Shown: positions 17,517 to 24,283 of the stretch, one piece after another | How the letters are laid out: every line of letters starts with the position of its first letter | How positions within the stretch are numbered: position 1 is the stretch's first letter | Assembly: GCF_015207875.1 (NCBI RefSeq) | Contig: NZ_JADEVZ010000040.1 | Coordinates: 1 to 43,895 of the forward strand | Direction of reading: 5' to 3' | DNA: 43,895 bases | Source of the DNA: Dolichospermum sp. LEGE 00240 | Lineage (GTDB): Bacteria; Cyanobacteriota; Cyanobacteriia; Cyanobacteriales; Nostocaceae | Notes under the pieces: generated by a model | Seen by the model: the letters and a program-made list of their open reading frames with translations, nothing else | Told to the model about the DNA's origin: nothing | The model's database searches: none | Program-made: the position numbers and the translations under genes

Positions 17517-17569
17517 TATGTCACAGAATTTTATTTTTGTGACATAATCTTTGACTATAATGTGACATA
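17517..17569. promoter_or_regulatory. Cluster of TGTGACATA operator-like half-sites
   Basis: A perfect inverted repeat TATGTCACA (17517-17525) and TGTGACATA (17538-17546), with a 12-bp spacer, is followed by a third TGTGACATA at 17561-17569. Weaker GTGAC/GTCAC words occur near 17654 and 17698. The cluster lies between the divergent barrel gene and the HTH-TPR gene, so it may be an operator for either, perhaps for the HTH protein itself. Confidence 0.6.
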
Positions 17570-17722
17570 TTTGCTTACAGATGTCAACCTCATGAGAGAG
17601 ATGGGGATTTTCATATCACTTACGTAAATTTCATACCTGCCAAAGTCGTAATAGTGACAGAGAATACTTGATATTTGATTGTAAATTACTGTAAAATAGT
17701 CACAATAGTGAATATATAACTG

Positions 17723-18775
17723 ATGCAACTTAAACCGAAAATGAATCAACAAGAGTTTAATCGCATATTTGATAACCTCACAGAAAACCGCAAAAATGTA
17801 TTGCAGAAAATACTTGCAGGCCACACAGATCCGGCTATAGCTGAAGCCATGAACATTTCAGAAGTATCTGTCAGAAAATATGTTGAAAGAATATGTGATG
17901 AATTTAAACCGAAGAATGAATCGGCTGATCATCGTCGTTACAAACGCTCAGACTTAGTTGTATTGTTTGCTAAATACAAACCAGAGTTATTAACTGATAG
18001 TTCATCTAAATTAACAAAAGAACTAGAAAAAGCAGTAGATAAAGATAGTGAAGATATTACTAAATCTATCTTGTATCTACTATCAATTAATAAACCTGTT
18101 CCAGAGGAATTTAAAAAAGTGCTAAGACGTATTGATTTCAGTGAAAAAGAAAAAAAAGAAATTGCTAGATCTCTAAATAAGTTAGGACATGAAAGCTATC
18201 TAAACAATGATTTTGCAATTGCTGCATCTTATCTAGAATTAGCAGTTGAATTAAACCAAAACTATGGTTCTGCTCACTATAATCTGGGAGCAAGTTATGA
18301 AAAGTTAGATAATTTAGATGGGGCTTGTCATCACTATCAAATTGCCACTAGATATCAAAATCGTGCTGCTGATGCTGCTATTAATAACTTGGCTCGGTTG
18401 CAAATTACCCAAGGAAATAGTGCAGATGCGGTGGAAATGATTGAACCCATTTTATCAAATGTAAAAGATAATACAGTGAAATTAGCATTACACAAAAATC
18501 TTGCTTGGGCATATTTTCAGCAAAATTCCTATGAACAAGCACACCAGCATTTACTTATCTGTCTGGAGTTAGACAGCAATTATACTCCAGCTTATTGCTT
18601 ATTAGCACAAGTCCAAGCAGCACAAGGAAATCAGCAAGCTGCTAGAGAATCATGGCGAAGTTTCCTAGAATTTTATTCCCATGATCAAGAACTTAAAAAA
18701 GCCCATTGTAAATTACCAGAATTAGAAAGTTGCAAGTTAGAAGCGATGAGAATTATTAATTCTCTAGACAAATAA
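17723..18775 (+). CDS. HTH (vMAP/LuxR-like) and TPR regulatory protein
   Basis: A 350-residue cytosolic protein. Residues about 20-62 form a helix-turn-helix: NRKNVLQKILAGHTDPAIAE, then AMNISEVSVRKYVERI. The following RRYKRSDLVVLFAKYKPELL resembles the extended HTH at the N-terminus of vWA-MoxR-associated (vMAP) proteins of cyanobacteria. Residues about 145-345 hold TPR units (GHESYLNNDFAIAASYLELA, GSAHYNLGASYEKLDNL, ALHKNLAWAYFQQNSYEQAH, YCLLAQVQAAQGNQQAARE). It could be a regulator or adaptor of the NB-ARC/receptor/kinase run downstream, whose first gene has a related N-terminal domain. A second ATG lies six codons in. Upstream is the TGTGACATA cluster. Confidence 0.82.
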   Translation: MQLKPKMNQQEFNRIFDNLTENRKNVLQKILAGHTDPAIAEAMNISEVSVRKYVERICDEFKPKNESADHRRYKRSDLVVLFAKYKPELLTDSSSKLTKELEKAVDKDSEDITKSILYLLSINKPVPEEFKKVLRRIDFSEKEKKEIARSLNKLGHESYLNNDFAIAASYLELAVELNQNYGSAHYNLGASYEKLDNLDGACHHYQIATRYQNRAADAAINNLARLQITQGNSADAVEMIEPILSNVKDNTVKLALHKNLAWAYFQQNSYEQAHQHLLICLELDSNYTPAYCLLAQVQAAQGNQQAARESWRSFLEFYSHDQELKKAHCKLPELESCKLEAMRIINSLDK

Positions 18776-18786
18776 TATCCGCTCAA

Positions 18787-18957
18787 TTAATTAGGAGGAA
18801 CTATAGGATCATCATTCTCATCTCCTTGATGATCCTGCATAAACCAAATATTTCCTTTTTTCAGTAATTGTACTGAGAATGACTGCAAAATATGCTCTTG
18901 TCCATTGATGTTCGCAAGCTCTGACAGTGAAATTAGTGAATTATCAATACTATTCAT
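18787..18957 (-). CDS. Small acidic protein, unrecognised
   Basis: The ATG at 18957 has GAGGG about 5 bp upstream and gives 56 residues: a helical ISLSELANINGQEHILQSF, then VQLLKKGNIWFMQDHQGDE and an acidic, proline-ended tail (NDDPIVPPN). An earlier ATG at 18984 lacks a good ribosome site. Its stop lies 12 bp from the convergent stop of the HTH-TPR gene, and it is divergent from the NB-ARC gene. No signal peptide. A leader plus acidic tail could fit a peptide precursor or a small regulator; neither is supported by a recognised motif. Confidence 0.55.
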   Translation of the reverse strand: MNSIDNSLISLSELANINGQEHILQSFSVQLLKKGNIWFMQDHQGDENDDPIVPPN

Positions 18958-19042
18958 ATCACCCTCTTTTTTGTCCTTACACAACCAAGTATCTCGAAGG
19001 TCAGTGTGATTGTAAATACTAATTGTTAACCAGTGTTTTAGT

Positions 19043-19077
19043 TAATAAAACTAATAAAACTAATAAAACTAATAAAG
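19043..19077. repeat. 9-bp tandem repeat (TAATAAAAC) upstream of the NB-ARC gene
   Basis: Three complete 9-bp units and a partial fourth lie 54 bp before the NB-ARC start codon, within the divergent promoter region. Copy-number change here could alter promoter spacing. Confidence 0.8.
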
Positions 19078-19130
19078 TTATGGCAAATTAAGATACAATC
19101 CACAACAGGATATCAGGGGAAAACTAGACT

Positions 19131-20453
19131 ATGGATGCGAAACAGATAATTAGAGGACTGAAGGATTGGGTAAAGCGTGAGAAAGCAATAGATTTGAACT
19201 TGAGTGATTGTCAAGAGGCGATTTTAGAATATTCTTTGCAAAATATCGCCTATGCCAATATGGAGAATCTCGGTTATGCTGTTGACACCATCAAAAATAA
19301 TACCGGTCCTGAGTTATTCCAATACCTCAGTCAGGTTACGGGTAGGACAGTTAGCAAAAAGAATTGCTTGTTAACTCTTTCACGACTTTTAGAGCATCCA
19401 GGTGGTGAAAAAGATCCAGAAAACAATTCATTACGGTTAGATCTAGAAGAAGCACCAAATCTTCAAGATGTCTATGGACGTGAGCAGGAATTATCTAAAT
19501 TAGAAACATGGATAGTTACAGAACACTGTGCCTTGGTGGGTGTTTTGGGTATGGGTGGAATTGGGAAAACACTACTATTAAGAAAGTTTGTTGACAAAGT
19601 TAAAGATAAGTTTGATTATGTCATTTGGAAGAATTTTAAATATCCCGCTTTATTGGAAGACTTTTTAACTCATATAGAATCATATTTTTTCGTTAATAAT
19701 TCAGAAACAACTGCAAATAAAAAAAATATATCCCAAAAAATTCTTAGCCTAATTTCTTTCTTGAAACAACATCGTTGCTTACTGATTTTTGATCATTGGG
19801 AACAACTAATGATAACTAATGAAATATCAGCAGATCAACGAGAAATCAACTATGATAACTATGGAAGATTTTTAAGGTCTGTTTCAGAATTAGAACATCA
19901 AAGCTGCGTAGTATTTATCGGTTTAGAAATACATCGGCAAATGGATATTGCCGACAAATTCAGAGTTAGAGAATTAACCTTAACTGGTTTAAACAGTCGA
20001 GACACTCAATATTCTCAATATCTGTTGAGGAATTTTCAGTTGTCAGATCAGGGAATAGAAAAACTGATTGAAGAATATCAAGGATATCCATTAGCTTTAG
20101 AATTGGCTGCTCCATATATTCAAACATATCATAATGGTCAAATTTATGAATTCCTGAAAGGAACATTGTTCGTTCACGATGCCATAACTGACATATTTGA
20201 TAAACATTTTTCTCGGTTATTAAATATAGAAATCAATATTATACGACAATTAGCTCATGAAACAGAACCAATATCACTCCCTGAACTTTATCAATTGTTC
20301 CCTTCTATTTCCCAAGCAAAAATTAGTCAATCTATGGATAAATTATGTAGAACTGGGTTAGTCGAAAAGAATGATAGCCAAAAGTTACCAACTTTTGGCG
20401 TTGTTCATCGTTTACTTACCAAGTACATTAAAAACCGTTATCGAGAAATTTAA
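19131..20453 (+). CDS. NB-ARC (STAND) ATPase with vMAP-like N-terminal domain
   Basis: A 440-residue cytosolic signal-transduction ATPase. Residues 1-90 are a helical adaptor with GYAVDTIKNNTGPELFQYLS, then GRTVSKKNCLLTLSRLL, similar to the HTH-like N-termini of vMAP/NB-ARC proteins of cyanobacteria. The NTPase has a leading VYGREQEL, Walker A GMGGIGKT (about 140-147), Walker B CLLIFDHWEQL (about 216-226) and the GxPLAL-type EYQGYPLALELAAPYI (about 317). A winged-helix-like end follows (ISQAKISQSMDKLCRTGLVE). Unlike most relatives it stops there, without WD40 or TPR sensor repeats, so ligand sensing may come from the receptor encoded 21 bp downstream. It is the first gene of the receptor/kinase operon. 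Confidence 0.88.
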   Translation: MDAKQIIRGLKDWVKREKAIDLNLSDCQEAILEYSLQNIAYANMENLGYAVDTIKNNTGPELFQYLSQVTGRTVSKKNCLLTLSRLLEHPGGEKDPENNSLRLDLEEAPNLQDVYGREQELSKLETWIVTEHCALVGVLGMGGIGKTLLLRKFVDKVKDKFDYVIWKNFKYPALLEDFLTHIESYFFVNNSETTANKKNISQKILSLISFLKQHRCLLIFDHWEQLMITNEISADQREINYDNYGRFLRSVSELEHQSCVVFIGLEIHRQMDIADKFRVRELTLTGLNSRDTQYSQYLLRNFQLSDQGIEKLIEEYQGYPLALELAAPYIQTYHNGQIYEFLKGTLFVHDAITDIFDKHFSRLLNIEINIIRQLAHETEPISLPELYQLFPSISQAKISQSMDKLCRTGLVEKNDSQKLPTFGVVHRLLTKYIKNRYREI

Positions 20454-20473
20454 TCACTTAAAAGGATACTGAC

Positions 20474-21979
20474 ATGATAAATTTTCCTAGAAGAATCCTC
20501 AGATACCCTATATTAGCTAAACGTTTATTGTCAATAATCTTGATACTTAGTATTGTTTTATGGGTATATTTGATTTTTAATCCGCAGTTCTTCAGAGATA
20601 TTTTTTCTGACCTTTCTGAAAATTGGTGTGAAAACTTTGCTTTAAAGGATAATTTGTCTTGTGGTGAGGAAAGTCTTTTTCCAGAGTATAAATCTCTATC
20701 TAGTGACTTTAAAAGTGCTGTTTATTCTTTTCAAAAAGGTAACTTTAAAGATGCTATCAATTTTTTCGAGAAGGCGAGAAAAAAGGATCAAAATAACCCC
20801 GAAACTCTAATCTATCTCAATAACGCCAAATTAATGCAAGAAAAAGGTAGAAAAAGTTACACTATTGCTGTTGTTGTTCCTATTAATCAGGATTCTAGAG
20901 GTACAGGCATAGCAGAAGCTTTGTTAAGAGGCGCGGCTCAGGTTCAAGAAGATTTTAACAAGGAAATAAAACATCCTGGTCTGAAAATTATTATTGCTAA
21001 TGATGCAAATGACCCTCAAAAGGTTAATAATTTAGCAAAATATCTGCTCTCGAAAGAGGACATAGTTGCAGTTATCGGACATTATGCATCTGAAGTCGCT
21101 AAAGAAGCTTTACCTGTTTATCAACAGGAACAAGTAATTATTATGTCTTCTGCTACGGCTGCCAGAGAACATATTTTATCTGGTAGGAAATTCTCACCAA
21201 ATTTTTTATTTCGGACTGCCCCTAGTGTTAAGTTTCAGGTTCCTATATTAATTAATAAGTTGAAATTATTCCAATTGGCTAATGCAGAAAAAGTAGCTAT
21301 TTTTTACACACCAAGCAGCACTTTTAGTAAATCTGCTTTTGAAGAGTTCCGCAACCAATTAGGTATAAATAAGATAATTGAAAAAGATGTATCTATCTCT
21401 GGTTTTATTCCTGATAGTACCTTAAATGAAGTTAAACAGCAAGGAGCTAAAGCACTGATTCTTATTCCCGATGGTCGAGTTAGTCCCAAAAGTTTCACAA
21501 ATACTTTAAGCCTGATTGATGTCAATGCAGATCAACTACCAATGGCAGGACAATTGGTTCTGTATGATGAACAAATACTCAACAAAAAAAATATTGTTAA
21601 AAACCTTTCAATAGTCATTCCTTGGCATCCTTTAAACAGTCCCAATCAAGAGGTTGTTTCCACAGCTAAACGAATCTGGGGAACCAGTAATATAAATGCT
21701 CAAAGCGGGATATTTTATGATGCTACTTTAGTTTTGGCAAAGGCTCTAGAAAAAGTGTCTATAAATGATTCTTTGAAAAAACAAAGATTGGATATACGGC
21801 AGCAATTAACTAACTTGCAGGTGCTGGAAGGAGCATCAGGACAGATTTCTTTTGATCAGGATGGAGATAGGAAAGAAAACACTTCACAACTAGTCCGTGT
21901 TGTCCCTAATAAATGTTCGACATATGGAGCTATGTTTGTGCCAATTGACTATGATACAAGTAAGTTAAATTGTCCATAA
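20474..21979 (+). CDS. Membrane-anchored type-1 periplasmic-binding-protein receptor (Leu/Ile/Val-like)
   Basis: A 501-residue protein with one N-terminal membrane helix (about 18-38: LLSIILILSIVLWVYLIF), then a short Cys-containing stretch and a TPR-like unit (SAVYSFQKGNFKDAINFFEK). From about 135 to 490 it has a two-lobed periplasmic-binding fold: YTIAVVVPINQDSRGTGIAE, LLRGAAQVQEDFN, then AVIGHYASEVAKEALPVYQQ, and later GIFYDATLVLAKALEKVSIN. The family normally feeds ABC importers such as NatBCDAE, but no permease is present, so a sensory role is more likely. The helix places the ligand domain outside the cytoplasmic membrane. It sits between the NB-ARC ATPase and the kinase, 20 and 55 bp apart. 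Confidence 0.85.
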   Translation: MINFPRRILRYPILAKRLLSIILILSIVLWVYLIFNPQFFRDIFSDLSENWCENFALKDNLSCGEESLFPEYKSLSSDFKSAVYSFQKGNFKDAINFFEKARKKDQNNPETLIYLNNAKLMQEKGRKSYTIAVVVPINQDSRGTGIAEALLRGAAQVQEDFNKEIKHPGLKIIIANDANDPQKVNNLAKYLLSKEDIVAVIGHYASEVAKEALPVYQQEQVIIMSSATAAREHILSGRKFSPNFLFRTAPSVKFQVPILINKLKLFQLANAEKVAIFYTPSSTFSKSAFEEFRNQLGINKIIEKDVSISGFIPDSTLNEVKQQGAKALILIPDGRVSPKSFTNTLSLIDVNADQLPMAGQLVLYDEQILNKKNIVKNLSIVIPWHPLNSPNQEVVSTAKRIWGTSNINAQSGIFYDATLVLAKALEKVSINDSLKKQRLDIRQQLTNLQVLEGASGQISFDQDGDRKENTSQLVRVVPNKCSTYGAMFVPIDYDTSKLNCP

Positions 21980-22034
21980 AATAATAAACTATTGAAGTAA
22001 ATTAGCACTTTATTAACACAACAGAGAGAGAACT

Positions 22035-23042
22035 ATGATTGAGCCTGGAGATATTATTAATAATCGTTATCATATCCTTAAAGAATTAGGAGATGGTGGT
22101 TTTGGTAAGACTTTTGAAGTAAAAGATAGTTTTACAAATGATCATAAAGTCATGAAAATTCTAACTCAATATCGGCCAAAACTATTTGAACTTTTTGCAC
22201 AAGAATGTGATGTATTAAGAAAATTAAATCATCCAGGAATTCCTCATGTTCAAGTGGATGGTTATACTATATTTGGCTGTCCTCACACCCAAGAAATTTT
22301 GCATGGTTTAGTGATGGAAAAAATTGCCGGACAGGATTTGGGTAAATGGCTGGAACAAAATAACAAAATTGCTAATACAAAACAAGCCCTTGAATGGTTA
22401 GAACAATTGATTCATATTTTGTCTCATGTTCATGCTCAAAACTATTTACACCGAGATATTAAGCCAGGTAACATAATGCTAAAACCTGATAGTCAATTAG
22501 TATTAATTGATTTTGGGATTGTTAAGGAATTTATCCAAAAAACTCAAAAGCAAACTATTCCTGCGACAATAGTAGGAACACCAGGCTATAATTCACCAGA
22601 ACAAGAAGCTGGAAACCAAGTGGACTATACGTCTGATTTTTTCTCATTAGGGCGTACATTTCTTCACTTACTCACAGGTATTTATCCTGGATACGACAAC
22701 TTTCTAAAAGATGCACGGGGAAGGTTATTATGGCAAGATAAAGCACCAGAAATTTCTGAAGAATTTAAAAACTTAATTGATTATTTAATGGATAATAACC
22801 GAAAAAGTAGACCACAAAATACACAAGAGATTTTGCAAATCATTCAAAGAATTAAAGATGGTGAGAAAAAAGTTATATTCCCTATGCCAATCATTTTCTT
22901 CAGCCTTGCTCTTAATTTCCTTTTCCTGACTTTACTAGCTATGGGAGTTACATTAGATATAGGCTTAAAAGTTCTCTTCGTCGTTGTTTTATGTGTGATT
23001 AGTAGTTTTCTTGTTTTCCCTTGGATTAAATATCTATCATGA
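22035..23042 (+). CDS. Membrane-anchored Ser/Thr protein kinase
   Basis: A 335-residue Hanks-type kinase. Its domain (about 10-270) has LGDGGFGKTFEVKD, the ATP Lys in HKVMKIL, LHRDIKPGNIMLK, LIDFGIVKEF and GTPGYNSPEQEAG, all catalytic residues intact. The C-terminus has two hydrophobic helices (about 280-330: IFFSLALNFLFLTLLAMGV, then VLFVVVLCVISSFLVFPW), so the kinase faces the cytoplasm from the membrane. It is the last gene of the NB-ARC/receptor set and its TGA overlaps the tilS ATG by 4 bp. It plausibly phosphorylates the ATPase or relays the receptor signal; that link is inferred from position only. Confidence 0.9.
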   Translation: MIEPGDIINNRYHILKELGDGGFGKTFEVKDSFTNDHKVMKILTQYRPKLFELFAQECDVLRKLNHPGIPHVQVDGYTIFGCPHTQEILHGLVMEKIAGQDLGKWLEQNNKIANTKQALEWLEQLIHILSHVHAQNYLHRDIKPGNIMLKPDSQLVLIDFGIVKEFIQKTQKQTIPATIVGTPGYNSPEQEAGNQVDYTSDFFSLGRTFLHLLTGIYPGYDNFLKDARGRLLWQDKAPEISEEFKNLIDYLMDNNRKSRPQNTQEILQIIQRIKDGEKKVIFPMPIIFFSLALNFLFLTLLAMGVTLDIGLKVLFVVVLCVISSFLVFPWIKYLS

Positions 23043-24091
23043 CATGGACACCCCTCCACGCCCAAATACATCGTACTATCCACGCCCGTCATCTATTCCC
23101 ACCCAAACAACGTCTATTAGTTGCAGTATCCGGTGGACAAGATTCCCTCTGTTTAATTAAATTACTATTAGACTTACAACCCAAATGGGAATGGAACATA
23201 GCCATAGCCCATTGTGATCATTGTTGGCGCGAAGACTCCCAAGCTAATGCTCACCACGTCGCCAATTTAGCAAAAACTTGGCACAAACCCTTTTATTTAG
23301 AAACAGCCAATCAACCCGTCAAAAGTGAAGCCACAGCCAGAAATTGGCGATATCAAGCCTTAGCAAAAATCGCCCAGTCTTATAACTATCAATATATTAT
23401 TACCGGACATACCGCCAGCGATCGCGCCGAAACCTTACTATACAATTTAATTCGTGGTACTGGCACAGATGGTTTGCAAGCCCTAACTTGGCAACGTCCA
23501 CTCACCGAAAATATTACCCTAATCCGTCCACTCCTTGAAATCACCCGTTCCCAAACAGAACAGTTCTGCCAAAAATTTAACTTACCAATATGGGAAGACT
23601 CCACCAATCAAAACCTCAAACATCCCCGCAACCGCATTCGCAAACAACTAATTCCATATCTCAAAGAAAATTTCAACCCCCAAGTAGAAGGAAACCTAGC
23701 CCAAACAGCAGAACTCCTGCAAGCAGAGGTAGAATTTCTTGAAGAAACAGCCCTTCATTGGCGGCTAGAAGCCTCAGCAAAGGGTGATAAAGATAATTTA
23801 CAAATTAATAGGCGCGTATTACAAAAAGCACCCCTAGCAGTGCAACGTCGAGTCATGCGTCAGATCCTCCAAGAAATACTTCCCCATGCACCCAACTTTG
23901 AACATATTGAAAAACTCACAGCCCTAATTACAGCCCCCAATCGTTCCCAAACAGATCCTTTCCCCGGTGGTTTGACAGCCATAGTCCAAGGTGACTGGAT
24001 TAACCTGAGTTCGGTGTTAGGAGTTTCTCCTTCGGAGACGCTACGCGAACGGAGTTTCTCCTTCGGAGACGCTACGGGAACGGAGTTATGA
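23039..24091 (+). CDS. tilS: tRNA(Ile)-lysidine synthase
   Basis: Essential enzyme that ligates lysine to C34 of the CAU-anticodon tRNA-Ile. The PP-loop SGGQDS is at residues 31-36, in LLVAVSGGQDSLCLIKLLL, with the family motifs HCDHCWREDSQANA, TGHTASDRAETLLYNLIRGT and DSTNQNLKHPRNRIRKQLIP. A C-terminal domain follows to about residue 325. The last 27 or so codons (SPSETLRERSFSFGDATGTE) are read from a 31-bp intergenic-type repeat, so the natural C-terminus has been replaced or extended. The ATG overlaps the kinase stop (ATGA), so translation may be coupled to the signalling operon. Confidence 0.93.
   Translation: MTWTPLHAQIHRTIHARHLFPPKQRLLVAVSGGQDSLCLIKLLLDLQPKWEWNIAIAHCDHCWREDSQANAHHVANLAKTWHKPFYLETANQPVKSEATARNWRYQALAKIAQSYNYQYIITGHTASDRAETLLYNLIRGTGTDGLQALTWQRPLTENITLIRPLLEITRSQTEQFCQKFNLPIWEDSTNQNLKHPRNRIRKQLIPYLKENFNPQVEGNLAQTAELLQAEVEFLEETALHWRLEASAKGDKDNLQINRRVLQKAPLAVQRRVMRQILQEILPHAPNFEHIEKLTALITAPNRSQTDPFPGGLTAIVQGDWINLSSVLGVSPSETLRERSFSFGDATGTEL
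24020..24081. repeat. 31-bp tandem repeat inside the 3' end of tilS
   Basis: Two units (24020-24050, 24051-24081) of GGAGTTTCTCCTTCGGAGAC plus GCTACG(C/G)GAAC, a dispersed cyanobacterial repeat normally found between genes. Here it lies in frame with tilS. Confidence 0.85.
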
Positions 24092-24265
24092 TTTTTTCAA
24101 CGAGATCATCAGGGCTTGAGACTCATATTTGGGGCAGTTTTCCAAAAATTATCGTTATGTCGAACTCAGGTCAGGTTCAATTAATTATTTTCGGCGATTA
24201 CATTATTCCCTCTTTCCTCTTGCCTCTTGCCTCTTGCCTGTCCCCTTTTTTTTGTAATAAATTAG

Positions 24266-24283
24266 ACTTTTCAAACACCCCCT
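24266..24283 (-). repeat. Single MITE end overlapping the hmpF stop codon
   Basis: On the minus strand AGGGGGTGTTTGAAAAGT, 17/18 identical to the left end of the 12184-12420 MITE. Its AG plus the preceding T makes the TAG stop of hmpF. No partner end was found in the 24092-24260 spacer, which also holds a CTTGCCT tandem stretch. Confidence 0.7.

Noticed and set aside
20474-21979. Ordinary amino acid ABC-importer binding protein
   Set aside because: No permease or ATPase gene is linked; the protein has a membrane anchor and TPR-like insertion and sits in a signalling operon.
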